Positions 1 through 8,122 of a DNA stretch of 64,000 nt are shown in pieces; position 1 is the stretch's first letter; every line of letters starts with the position of its first letter. The notes below the pieces were generated by a model, which worked only from the letters and a program-made list of their open reading frames with translations, was not told the origin of the DNA and searched no databases. This stretch comes from Myxococcales bacterium (GTDB taxonomy: Bacteria > Myxococcota_A > Polyangia > Haliangiales > Haliangiaceae), in the NCBI GenBank assembly GCA_016720595.1, contig JADKKI010000004.1:186001-250000 (forward strand), given 5' to 3'. A program made the translations under genes and the position numbers.

Positions 1-419
1 ACGTCCTCGAGCACACGCACTCCCCACAACGTGCCCTCGAGGCGTGCTACCGGACGCTGCGCCCGGGCGGGCTGCTGTCGCTCTGCGTGCCCAACTATGC
101 CGGACTGCAGGCGAAGCTGTTCCGCCGCTACTGGTGGAGTTGCGATGCACCGCGACACCTGTTCCAGTTCACCCGCCGAACCCTCGGTCGTTATCTCGAA
201 GAGGCGGGCTTCACCAACGTGAAGATCACCACGCGCAGCGGACCGACGAGCCTCCAGCGCGCCGCGCGCCACTTCCTGAACGACGTGTTCCGCACGCGGT
301 GGTCGCGGGACTCGTCGCTCGCGGTCAACCTCCTCCACCCCGCGACCGTGTTCGGCTCGGTGGTCAGGTTCTTCGGCATGGGCAGCGAGCTCCGCGTCCT
401 CGCGGAGCGTCCGCAGTGA
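1..419 (+). CDS. SAM-dependent methyltransferase, C-terminal part (5' truncated)
   Basis: The gene enters from the left edge; the frame starting at base 3 is open to the TGA at 417-419, about 138 codons. The segment LRPGGLLSLCVPN matches the strand that follows motif II in class I (Methyltransf_11/23) enzymes, and RHLFQFTRRTL followed by LEEAGF is the usual C-terminal pattern of small methyltransferases found in cell-surface glycan clusters. The SAM-binding GxGxG loop lies outside the window, so the substrate cannot be told. It is followed by a HAD phosphatase and a nucleotidyltransferase on the same strand, so a role in modifying an envelope head group or glycan is plausible but inferred. 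Confidence 0.75.
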   Translation, partial: VLEHTHSPQRALEACYRTLRPGGLLSLCVPNYAGLQAKLFRRYWWSCDAPRHLFQFTRRTLGRYLEEAGFTNVKITTRSGPTSLQRAARHFLNDVFRTRWSRDSSLAVNLLHPATVFGSVVRFFGMGSELRVLAERPQ

Positions 420-502
420 GCCACACAGACCGCGCGGGCAAAGCCGGGCAGCCGCAAACGCGCGGCTTTACTAGCCCCAGATCGCATGATAACTCGTCCC
501 CC

Positions 503-1180
503 ATGTTGCAACGCCCGTCGCTGTCACCGGCCGTGCGCGCCGTGATGTTCGATCTGGATGGCACGCTGATCGACACGATGGGTGGGTTCGCCGATCTCGC
601 CGCCGAGGTCATGGCGAAGCGCCTCGGGCTCGAGCTCGCCGCTGCGCGCCGCCGCTACATGGAGACCTCGGGGATCCCGTTCCGCCAGCAGCTCGAGGTG
701 ATCGCCCCGGCGCACCGCGAGAACCAGGCCTCGTCCGACGAGTTCGAGGAGCGCAAGCGCGCGGTGTGCGACGCCACATCGATGGACGAGCTCACGATCC
801 GCGGGCTCGAGAAGCTCCGCGCCCTCGGTCTCAAGCTCGTCGTCTCGTCGAACGGCGCGCAGCACTTCGTCGATGACTTCGCGCGCCGCGAGGCCTTCAA
901 GTTCGATCTCGTGCTCGGCTTCGAGGCTGCGCGCGGGCTCGCCAAGGGGCCGCCGCACGTCGATCACACCTGCCGGGCGCTGAGCCTCTCCGTCGCCGAG
1001 CTGGTGTTCTGTGGCGACTCGCTCAAGGATGGCGAGCTCGCCGACCAGTGCGGCATCCCGTTCATCGGGCGCACCGGGACGTTCCATCACGCGGACTTCC
1101 TCGCACGCGATCCCGCGGGCGCCGCGGTCGATTCGATCACCGAGCTCGCGGAGCTCCTGCGTGCAAAGGCGGCGGCCTAG
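503..1180 (+). CDS. HAD-superfamily phosphatase
   Basis: A 225-residue protein with all four HAD motifs: FDLDGTLIDT near residues 15-24 (nucleophile and acid Asp), VVSSNG (motif II Ser), a Lys in GLAKGPP (motif III) and GDSLKDGELAD (motif IV acidic pair). An alpha-helical cap follows motif I, as in phosphoglycolate-phosphatase-like members. The ATG at 503 is chosen because homology begins right after it; an upstream extension in the same frame has no recognisable content. The stop shares one base with the GTG of the next gene, so the two are probably translated together. The substrate is unknown; next to an inositol-phosphate-type nucleotidyltransferase, a sugar or polyol phosphate is the natural guess. 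Confidence 0.8.
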   Translation: MLQRPSLSPAVRAVMFDLDGTLIDTMGGFADLAAEVMAKRLGLELAAARRRYMETSGIPFRQQLEVIAPAHRENQASSDEFEERKRAVCDATSMDELTIRGLEKLRALGLKLVVSSNGAQHFVDDFARREAFKFDLVLGFEAARGLAKGPPHVDHTCRALSLSVAELVFCGDSLKDGELADQCGIPFIGRTGTFHHADFLARDPAGAAVDSITELAELLRAKAAA

Positions 1181-1944
1181 TGTCCAAGGTGTCGAACGTG
1201 TCTGAAGGATCGCAGCTGCAGGTCATCATCATGGCGGCCGGCCTTGGCAGCCGCCTCAAGGACCTGACCACGGTCACCCCGAAGGCACTGATCGTCGCGG
1301 GCGACCGGCCGCTGATCGACTACGCGCTCGCCTTCTCGCGGGCGGCGGGAGCCCAGCGGCAGATCGTGGTCAGCGGGTTCTGCCACGTCGATGTCGCCGC
1401 GCGGGTGGCCAAGGTCGCACCCGATGCGGTGATCGCCGAGAACACGGAGTTCAAGAAGGGCAACCTGCTCTCGATGCTCGCCGGGCAGACCGCCCTCGAG
1501 CCCGGGGACTTCTTGCTCATGAACACGGACCACATCTACCGGCCCTCGATCGCCGACGTGGTCAAGCGCGCATGCACGGGCACGGAGATCACCGCGTTCT
1601 GCGACTACGACCGCACGCTCGGCGCCGACGACATGAAGGTCGGGCTCGACAAGGACAAGCGGGTCGCGGCGATGGCGAAGACGTTGCCCACGTGGGACTG
1701 CGGCTACGTCGGGATGACGTTCGTCCCGGCCGCGCGCCGCGCCGACTACCTCGCCGCCGCGCACCGCACGCGCGAGGAGCTGGGCGAGGCGACTCACGTC
1801 GAGTCCATCCTCGTCCACCTCGCGAAGCAGGGCCAGCCGCCGATCATCGCCGACATCTCCGGCCATGGTTGGCTGGAGATCGACGAGCCGCACGAGCGGG
1901 CAGCCGCCGACGTCGTACTGGCGCGCGAGCACTGGTGGGCCTGA
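1180..1944 (+). CDS. Nucleotidyltransferase, inositol-1-phosphate cytidylyltransferase-like
   Basis: A 254-residue GT-A-fold NTP transferase. The nucleotide loop AAGLGSRL and the following TPK Lys are intact. Two further motifs resemble inositol-1-phosphate cytidylyltransferases (IPCT): NTDHIY, corresponding to the family GDHxY metal and substrate motif, and LPTWDCGYVG, corresponding to LxxWDxxxxG. IPCT makes CDP-inositol from CTP and inositol-1-phosphate, and an inositol-3-phosphate synthase lies at 10 kb. The GTG start at 1180 overlaps the upstream stop by one base; in-frame GTGs at 1189 and 1198 are alternatives. The lipoprotein that follows overlaps its end by 10 bases. The nucleotide and substrate assignments are inferred from motifs only. 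Confidence 0.7.
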   Translation: MSKVSNVSEGSQLQVIIMAAGLGSRLKDLTTVTPKALIVAGDRPLIDYALAFSRAAGAQRQIVVSGFCHVDVAARVAKVAPDAVIAENTEFKKGNLLSMLAGQTALEPGDFLLMNTDHIYRPSIADVVKRACTGTEITAFCDYDRTLGADDMKVGLDKDKRVAAMAKTLPTWDCGYVGMTFVPAARRADYLAAAHRTREELGEATHVESILVHLAKQGQPPIIADISGHGWLEIDEPHERAAADVVLAREHWWA

Positions 1945-2447
1945 GTCAGACGCATCGTGGCGCATGCGTCGCGATGCTGCTGCTGGCCGGCTGTCGGACG
2001 ACGGTCGGTCCGGCCCTGAGCGCGGGCTCGGTCGGTGTTCCGGGCACTGCCACAGGCATCGGGGGAGGGGCCGAGATCGAGGTTCGTCATCGCTCGGGTC
2101 TCGCGGCGGCAGTCGCCGTCGACCTGGCGGGCTACGCCTCGGCGGGAGACGCAGATCCGATCGTGTGGTCGGAGGTCTCGGCGCGGTACCGGCTCCCGCT
2201 GTTCGACGACGGGGTGACGCACGTGTTCGTCACCCCGGGGCTCGGCGCCGGCTATGCGTTCTGCTGTTACATCGACGACGTGGTGGTCTCCGGCTTCTTC
2301 GAGATCGCCGTCGAGCGCAGCGTGGGTCGGTTCCGGTTCGGTGCCTCGCTCCGCGAGAGGCCGGCCTACTTCATCGGCGGCGGAGACCCGTTCGCCGAGA
2401 TGCACAACACGCTGCAGCTCGGGGTGAGCGTCGGCGTCGATCGCTAG
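1935..2447 (+). CDS. Putative lipoprotein, outer-membrane barrel-like
   Basis: About 170 residues. A short n-region and the hydrophobic MLLLAGC give a typical lipobox (LAGC). The mature part alternates polar and hydrophobic residues with many Gly and aromatic residues (GLGAGYAF, FGASLRERPAYF), suggesting a small beta-barrel or beta-rich surface lipoprotein. I chose the GTG at 1935, which gives an n-region of about 13 residues including His and Arg; the ATG at 1974 would leave almost none. The start lies inside the nucleotidyltransferase gene, so translational coupling is likely. No specific family is recognised. Confidence 0.6.
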   Translation: MGLSQTHRGACVAMLLLAGCRTTVGPALSAGSVGVPGTATGIGGGAEIEVRHRSGLAAAVAVDLAGYASAGDADPIVWSEVSARYRLPLFDDGVTHVFVTPGLGAGYAFCCYIDDVVVSGFFEIAVERSVGRFRFGASLRERPAYFIGGGDPFAEMHNTLQLGVSVGVDR

Positions 2448-2456
2448 GAGCCGTGG

Positions 2457-3986
2457 CTACGATTTCGGAACGCTGATGTCGTCGCTCGGCGTCGGTGCGA
2501 CGTCGGGCGCGAGCTCCGGCACCGCTTCCCCGCGGAGTGCACGCCGCGCGGTGCGCAGGCTCAGGCCCTGGGTGTACGCGAGGAGTACGCCGGCGACGGC
2601 GGTGACCGTGATCGAGGTGACGAGCAGGCGAACCCACGGAGGCACACCTCCGAGCAGGAAGAAGTGAACGCCCGCGGCGGCGAGCCCGGCGCCGATCAGA
2701 CATGCGGCCACGCCCCGGACCACCCGGAAGTAGGCGACCCACGACCAGCCGAGCGAGGACATCGCGAGCCAGATCAGCACGGCGAACGCGACGGGATACC
2801 CGATGCCCCAGCCGATCGCGACCGACATGAAGCCGAGCTGCCGGAGCGTGATCGCGCTGATCACCCACACGATCGGGAGCACGACGGCCGCGGTCGCCGT
2901 GTAGACCAGCGTGCGGTTCGGGTGGCCGATCCCATCGAGCAGTGGTGGGATCATGAGGCTCACCGAGCGCAGGATCGCCACTGCCCCGAGGATCCGGACC
3001 GCGTCCTCGGCGCCGTGATATTTCGGGAACAGCACGGCGATCACATCCGGTGCCGCCACGAACACGATCGCGCTGTACAGCATGACCGTGATCAAGTTGA
3101 GGCGCGTGAACGAGACCAGCTGACCGATCAGCCGTTCGCGCTCGTGCCGCAGGCGCGCGAACGTCGGGAACGCCACATCGACGATCACGGCCGAGATGAT
3201 CCGGATCGGCTCGAGCACGATCTCGTTCGCGATGCCGTACAGGCCGGCGGCGGCTGGGCCGAAGAAGTAGCCGACGATCGGGATGTGAACGTTGGTGTAG
3301 AAGTAGAACAGGATCTGGCTCGCCGACGTGTTGAGCCCGAACGTCACGTACTCGCGCGCATCCCGCGGCCGGAACACGAACTTCGGCCGCCACGGGTGAC
3401 GGAGCTGCGCACCGATGCCGGTGACCAGCACGCGCAACAGCGGCCCCAGGACGAAGCACCAGATCCCGAACCCCGCCCACGCGAACCCGACCTTGCCGCC
3501 AAACTCGGCCAGGTTGGCGAAGATCCGGATGATCGAGAGCTCCTTGAACCGGAGCTCGCGCTTCATCATCGCGACCGGGATGAAGTAGACGTTCTGCCAC
3601 AGCAGCTTCGAGCCGTAGGCGACCATCATGTAGCCGATGATCGGCTCGCCGAACAAGGCGTTCGCCGCGAACGGGGCGGTGAGGGCGAGGAGTGCGAACA
3701 GCGCACCCGCCATCATCAGGTTGATCCAGAACACGGTCGAGATCGTCGCGTCGTCGTGGTCGTCGCGCTGGATCACGGCGGCCGAGAGGCCGAGATCCGT
3801 CGCCTGATCGAGGATCGGGTAGATCCAGATCCCCAGCCGCGACAGCCCGTACTCCTCGGTCGAGATGAAGAACCGGGTGACGATCAACAGCGCCAGCAGA
3901 TCGAGGATCCCGACCAGCGAGCTCGCGACGCCGATCCACGCGAGCCCGCGGTTGACGTTCGCGGCGATCCGCTTCTGCTCCGACAT
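2457..3986 (-). CDS. Wzx/MATE-like polysaccharide or lipid-linked flippase 1
   Basis: A 509-residue polytopic membrane protein of the MOP (Wzx/MurJ/MATE) superfamily with about 12-14 hydrophobic segments. It shows the RELRFKELS motif and the cytoplasmic RPRDAREYVTFGLN stretch of WzxC-type lipopolysaccharide flippases. The soluble C-terminus is short and ends in a Pro/Ser-rich tail. It probably moves a lipid-linked glycan or head-group-modified lipid across the inner membrane. A second homologue with the same layout lies at 18.05-19.5 kb, so the two bracket the island. It is the last gene of the leftward group led by the cytidylyltransferase that starts at 6046. Confidence 0.85.
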   Translation of the reverse strand: MSEQKRIAANVNRGLAWIGVASSLVGILDLLALLIVTRFFISTEEYGLSRLGIWIYPILDQATDLGLSAAVIQRDDHDDATISTVFWINLMMAGALFALLALTAPFAANALFGEPIIGYMMVAYGSKLLWQNVYFIPVAMMKRELRFKELSIIRIFANLAEFGGKVGFAWAGFGIWCFVLGPLLRVLVTGIGAQLRHPWRPKFVFRPRDAREYVTFGLNTSASQILFYFYTNVHIPIVGYFFGPAAAGLYGIANEIVLEPIRIISAVIVDVAFPTFARLRHERERLIGQLVSFTRLNLITVMLYSAIVFVAAPDVIAVLFPKYHGAEDAVRILGAVAILRSVSLMIPPLLDGIGHPNRTLVYTATAAVVLPIVWVISAITLRQLGFMSVAIGWGIGYPVAFAVLIWLAMSSLGWSWVAYFRVVRGVAACLIGAGLAAAGVHFFLLGGVPPWVRLLVTSITVTAVAGVLLAYTQGLSLRTARRALRGEAVPELAPDVAPTPSDDISVPKS

Positions 3987-4030
3987 CGCGAACGCTCAGC
4001 CTACAGCGACTCGGGGTGCCTCGCACCCCG

Positions 4031-5293
4031 TCAGGCCGCGACGTAGCGGGGCGCGGCGCCCCGACGCGCGAGCTCGCGGAGCTGCCCCCGGAGCTTCAGA
4101 TGCTCGGGGATCACGATCAGCGCGGCGACCACGGCGCCGACCCAGATCCCGCCGTAGATGACGACGTACAGATCGAAGAAGGTCAGCGCGAGCGCGGCGA
4201 GGTTGATGAAGTCGCGGCGGATCATGTACAGCGCGATCAAGCCCAGCTTCTGCACAGCCGGCGGGAGCGTCGAGGGCGCCTTGTGCCGCGGTCGCAGCGT
4301 CGGCCCCTCGGGCGCATCGATGATCTCGAGGTCGCCCTGGTAGTACTGGCTGCCGCCGGCTTTGAGCACGACGATGCAGAAGTAGTAGATCGAGTAGATC
4401 GAGATCACGTAACAGACGCCGCCGACCACGATCGACGCACCGACCCAGCCCTCGGGGTGATGGACGTAGGTGTGGTAGCCGATCGAGATCAAGTAGGTGA
4501 ACGTCGTCAGCTCGTCGATCACGGTGTCGAGCCACGCGCCGAACGTCGAGCTGGTCAGCCGGAGCCGGGACACCTCGCCGTCGCAGCCATCGATCACCCC
4601 GGACACGAACACCAGCGCGGCGCCCCAGATCAGCGACGCCTGGCTCGCTCGGGTCGTCAGGTAGCAGCCGAACAGCCCCAGCACGCCGACGAAGTACGAG
4701 ATCTGATTCGCGGTGATCGGGGTGTGCAGGAGCAGCTGGGTCAGCGGCCTGGACAGCGGCCGGTAGATGTATCGGCTGACCGGGCTGTCCTCGGCCGGCT
4801 TGATCAAGATCCGGAGCAGCATCTTCGTGGCGGCCTTGCGCTCGGCGGGCGTCGTCACTGGATGTCGCGCGATGTCGCCGTGCTCGACCTTGACCGCGTC
4901 GGACCAGCTGGCCGCGACGTCGACGTCACCGGAGGTCGGATTCGCGAGGATCGCCGTGATCACCTCCGCAATTTGTTCGGGGCCTGCCCACAACGCGCCG
5001 GCGTACCCGCCGTCCGGGCCGACGGCGATCCGGCGCGCACCGGCCGACGCCACGAGCGGGCGCACGAGCGGGAGGTGGACCAGCTGATCGGTCACCCGGA
5101 TCACCAGCAGCTCGGCCGTCCCGAGCTCCGCGGCCCAGGAGGGGAGGGCGTCGGTGCCGCCGTCGGCGCCGAGCACGAGCACGCGGCGCGCGCCCATTCG
5201 ACCCGCGACCCGGCGACCGCGCTCGGCGATCGTCAGGCCGAGGAGCTTGATCCGTGCAGCTGCGCTGTCCGCGAGGACGATGGCGTCGAACAC
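4031..5293 (-). CDS. CDP-alcohol phosphatidyltransferase with nucleotidyltransferase-like N-domain (1)
   Basis: A 420-residue protein of two parts. Residues 1 to about 150 resemble a worn nucleotidyltransferase: the start IVLADSAAAR has lost the GxGxR loop, but VTDQLVHLPLVRPLV sits where IPCT has its GDHxY region. From about residue 165 there is a polytopic CDP-OH-P domain with the full signature, DGCDGEVSR at about 235-243 followed by G-x3-D-x3-D in FGAWLDTVID. The layout recalls archaeal and thermophile IPCT-DIPPS fusions that make inositol phosphodiesters. The GTG start at 5293 lies 12 bases after the stop of the cytidylyltransferase, so they form an operon. It probably transfers a cytidylyl-activated head group to a lipid or polyol acceptor; direction and substrate are inferred. 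Confidence 0.8.
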   Translation of the reverse strand: MFDAIVLADSAAARIKLLGLTIAERGRRVAGRMGARRVLVLGADGGTDALPSWAAELGTAELLVIRVTDQLVHLPLVRPLVASAGARRIAVGPDGGYAGALWAGPEQIAEVITAILANPTSGDVDVAASWSDAVKVEHGDIARHPVTTPAERKAATKMLLRILIKPAEDSPVSRYIYRPLSRPLTQLLLHTPITANQISYFVGVLGLFGCYLTTRASQASLIWGAALVFVSGVIDGCDGEVSRLRLTSSTFGAWLDTVIDELTTFTYLISIGYHTYVHHPEGWVGASIVVGGVCYVISIYSIYYFCIVVLKAGGSQYYQGDLEIIDAPEGPTLRPRHKAPSTLPPAVQKLGLIALYMIRRDFINLAALALTFFDLYVVIYGGIWVGAVVAALIVIPEHLKLRGQLRELARRGAAPRYVAA

Positions 5294-5305
5294 CGGGGCA
5301 CTCGC

Positions 5306-6046
5306 TCAGGCGGTGGCCGCGCGCCGCCGGAGGATGTCCTCCGCGCGGGCGAGGTCGGTGAGGTCATCGACCTCGAGGACCTTGCAGTCATGGACATCGA
5401 CGATCCCGAACGGGATCTCGTTGCGCGACGACAGCCGGTGGTAGGCGTGGTCGTAGTACTCGTGCGTGATCCCCTCGCCGGGGAACTTCGCGAGCTCCCG
5501 GAACACCGCGGCGCCAGCCCGGGCCGACAGCTTGGTGATGCCGATGTACTCGCCCATGCACTTCTTGGCATCGAGCTTCTTGTCGAGCCCGATCACGCGG
5601 CCCGCAGGATCGAGCTCGACCTTCATCGCGTCGTCATCGAGCTCGGCCTCGGGATCCGTCGCGAGCAGGGCCTCGCCGGGCGCGGCGATCATCCGGGGCA
5701 GGATCTTGTCATCGAGGATCACGTCCCCGTCGAACTGCAGGAAGTCGTGCCCGCGGAGCTCGGACTCGGCCACCAGCAGGGAGAAGAAGTTCCCCCAGGG
5801 CTCGTACTTCTCGTTGAGCACGACCTTGCAGCCAAAGCCCGCCTTGGTCAGCTCGGTGCGGAGCATGTCGATCCGGTAGCCGCCCACCACCACCACCTGG
5901 TCCGAGGGGATCCCGGCCGCGGCGAGGAGGTCGAGCTGCCGGAACAGGATCGGCCGGCCGTCGATCGGGACCAGGACCTTGGGCCGGTCATTGGTCAGGG
6001 GGGCGAGGCGAGAACCAACGCCAGCCGCGAGAATCACCGTCTTCAT
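5306..6046 (-). CDS. Cytidylyltransferase, LicC/PntC-like
   Basis: A 246-residue nucleotidyltransferase with an intact loop (LAAGVGSRL, then DRPKVLV), the FDGDVIL metal site, and features of phosphocholine or aminoethylphosphonate cytidylyltransferases: NEKYEPWGNFFSL, DDDAMKVELDPAGRV and GEYIGITKLS. This family makes CDP-choline, CDP-ethanolamine or CMP-2-aminoethylphosphonate. It starts divergently from the aminotransferase fusion at 6260, which supports a phosphonate head group. The ATG at 6046 is preferred over the in-frame GTG at 6052 because a GGAG lies five bases upstream of the ATG and overlaps the GTG. First gene of a leftward operon with a CDP-alcohol transferase and a flippase. Confidence 0.8.
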   Translation of the reverse strand: MKTVILAAGVGSRLAPLTNDRPKVLVPIDGRPILFRQLDLLAAAGIPSDQVVVVGGYRIDMLRTELTKAGFGCKVVLNEKYEPWGNFFSLLVAESELRGHDFLQFDGDVILDDKILPRMIAAPGEALLATDPEAELDDDAMKVELDPAGRVIGLDKKLDAKKCMGEYIGITKLSARAGAAVFRELAKFPGEGITHEYYDHAYHRLSSRNEIPFGIVDVHDCKVLEVDDLTDLARAEDILRRRAATA

Positions 6047-6259
6047 GGACACTCCAACGTCGCAAACATCGTGCTACCGGGGGGGCACGATACGCGAAGG
6101 CAAACTCATGTCAAACCGTGGGCGAAACCGAGCAGTTGAGACACCTCTGTGCCCTCCGAATGTCAAACTGCCGTCATGTTCCGGTGAAAAGCTGACGCTT
6201 TTCGAGGCAAGTGCCTGGGATCGTGGTCGGTGCGCTGTTTGCACGAGGGCCGGAAGGCT
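6047..6259. promoter_or_regulatory. Divergent intergenic region with two hairpins and a direct repeat
   Basis: This 213-base gap separates the leftward cytidylyltransferase from the rightward aminotransferase fusion and must hold both promoters. It contains a 7-bp inverted repeat ATCGTGC/GCACGAT at 6068-6091 and a perfect 7-bp inverted repeat GAAAAGC-TGAC-GCTTTTC at 6186-6203. The 9-mer ATGTCAAAC occurs twice, at 6108-6116 and 6160-6168, start to start 52 bases apart, close to five helical turns, as expected for a dimeric regulator. I cannot assign -10/-35 boxes with confidence in this GC-rich DNA. Confidence 0.45.
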
Positions 6260-8122
6260 ATGCCCGTGATCCACGCCGTCGTACTCGCCAACCGCCTGGT
6301 GCTCGAATCCGGCAGCGAGCTTTCGGCCAAGGCGGTCGCGCAGATCCGGCAGACGCTGGAGCGGCTGGCATCCGTGGGCATCCGCGAGATCGCGGTGGTG
6401 GATGGTCGCCACGCCGAGACGCTCCGCGACCAGCTCCGGCTACACGAGTTGCCGGAGCTGACTGTCCGGGTGCTGTCGAACCTCAGCTGGAAGAACCTCA
6501 GCGGGGCCGCCCTCCTGGCCGCCCGCGCGTGGGTCGAGGCGACCGACCGCTGCCTCGTGGTCCGCGGCGACCGCCCGCTCGATGAGGAGACCCTCCGCCT
6601 CCTCACCCAGATCAACGTGTCCTCCGAGCGCGATGCGGCGATCGTCGTCGCTACCGGCCCCGAGATCGACCCGGGCACCGAGGTCCGCGTCAAGTTCGCC
6701 CGCGAGGCGGACACCGACCTGATGACGGTCCAGGACCTGGGGCAGGACATCGCGGACGCCAACGGGGTGTTCACCGGTCACGCGCTGGTCAACCGTCAGA
6801 TCCTCGAGAAGCTCGCGAACCTCCCGAACCCGACCCTCGAGGACGGTCTCCTGGAGCTGGTCCTCCATGGCAACGTCGTCGCGCTCACCACCTCGTGGGC
6901 CTGGGGCGCGCGGCGTCCGATCGACGTCGACGACAAGGTCACGGCGCTCCTCAACGCCAAGCGCCACACCCACTACACGCTGCTGAACCCGGGCCCGGTC
7001 AACACCACGGCCACGGTCAAGAGCGCCCTGGTCCACCACGACGTCTGTCACCGGGATTCGACGTTCTCCGAGCTGATGGTCTCCCTGACCAACAAGCTGC
7101 GCCGGATCTATCGCGGGAGCGCCCACCACACGGTCGTGGCGATCACGGGCAGCGGCACCTCGGCGATGGAGGCCTCGCTGGTCTCCACGGTGCCCCCCGG
7201 CAAGAAGCTCCTGATCATCGACAACGGTGCCTTCGGCGCCCGGCTCGTCGAGGTCGCCACCGTCCACGAGATGGACATCGTCCACCTCCGGTACAGCTGG
7301 GGCGAGCTCGTCGATCCCGCCGATGTCGCCCGCGCGCTCGAGGCGCACCCCGACATCGCCGTCGTCGCGATGATCCACCACGAGACCTCGGTCGGGCTCT
7401 TGAACCCGGTCCGCGAGATCGGCGCCCTGTGCCGCGCGCACGATGCGCTGCTCGTCGTCGACGCGGTGTCCTCGCTGGGCGCCGAGGAGCTCGACGTCGT
7501 CCGCGACAACATCGACGTCTGCTACGGCAGCGCGAACAAGTGCCTCCACGCGGTCAGCGGGGCCTCGTTCGTGTGCATCGCCCCGCGCGTCTGGGAGCGC
7601 ATCGAGAAGCTCCGCCCGCGGTCGTACTACCTCGACCTCCGCCGCTACCGCCGGTACATGGACGAGCTGGCGCAGACCCCGTTCACCCCCGCGGTCTCCA
7701 CGTACTTCGCGCTCGACGCGGCGTGCTCCGAGTTCCTCGCGGACGGCCACGCCGCGCGGTTCGAGCTCTACAAGTCCCGCAATCGCAGGCTGCGCCAGGG
7801 GCTCGCCGCCCTCGGCATGCACGCGTTCACCGACACCGGCCACGAGTCGAACTCGATCGTGACCGCGCGCCTGCCCGAGACGATCGCGTACGAGACGCTC
7901 CACGACGCCATGAAGGAGCGGGGGATCATCATCTACGCGTGCAAGGGCATCCTCGCGGATCGCTACCTGCAGATCGCCAACATGGGCGAGCTGTCCGACG
8001 CCACCCTCGACAACTTCCTCGCCATCCTCGGCGAGGAGATCGCCCGCCTCCGCATCGCTGCCCTCGAGACCGTCCCCTCGCACGTCGTCACGGCCCACGA
8101 GCCGAGGCGCCGTGCCGGCTAG
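6260..8122 (+). CDS. Degenerate nucleotidyltransferase fused to 2-aminoethylphosphonate aminotransferase-like domain
   Basis: A 620-residue fusion. Residues 1 to about 225 have a nucleotidyltransferase-like order of strands (HAVVLA, then GIREIAVVDG, then CLVVRGDRPL) but lack the GxGxRL loop, so catalysis by this domain is doubtful. From about residue 235 there is a class V PLP aminotransferase with NPGPVNTT and DVCHRDSTF, diagnostic of AEP transaminases, and the Schiff-base Lys427 in GSANKCL. The same order, PntC then AEP transaminase, is known in phosphonolipid producers such as Treponema, where the first domain is active. ATG 6260 has GGAAGG just upstream. Its end overlaps the next CDP-alcohol transferase by 11 bases, so AEP formation and head-group transfer appear coupled. 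Confidence 0.8.
   Translation: MPVIHAVVLANRLVLESGSELSAKAVAQIRQTLERLASVGIREIAVVDGRHAETLRDQLRLHELPELTVRVLSNLSWKNLSGAALLAARAWVEATDRCLVVRGDRPLDEETLRLLTQINVSSERDAAIVVATGPEIDPGTEVRVKFAREADTDLMTVQDLGQDIADANGVFTGHALVNRQILEKLANLPNPTLEDGLLELVLHGNVVALTTSWAWGARRPIDVDDKVTALLNAKRHTHYTLLNPGPVNTTATVKSALVHHDVCHRDSTFSELMVSLTNKLRRIYRGSAHHTVVAITGSGTSAMEASLVSTVPPGKKLLIIDNGAFGARLVEVATVHEMDIVHLRYSWGELVDPADVARALEAHPDIAVVAMIHHETSVGLLNPVREIGALCRAHDALLVVDAVSSLGAEELDVVRDNIDVCYGSANKCLHAVSGASFVCIAPRVWERIEKLRPRSYYLDLRRYRRYMDELAQTPFTPAVSTYFALDAACSEFLADGHAARFELYKSRNRRLRQGLAALGMHAFTDTGHESNSIVTARLPETIAYETLHDAMKERGIIIYACKGILADRYLQIANMGELSDATLDNFLAILGEEIARLRIAALETVPSHVVTAHEPRRRAG

Noticed and set aside
503..1180. Phosphonoacetaldehyde hydrolase (PhnX) as the HAD protein
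   Set aside because: PhnX has a characteristic Lys in its cap and a different motif I context; this sequence fits generic phosphatases better.
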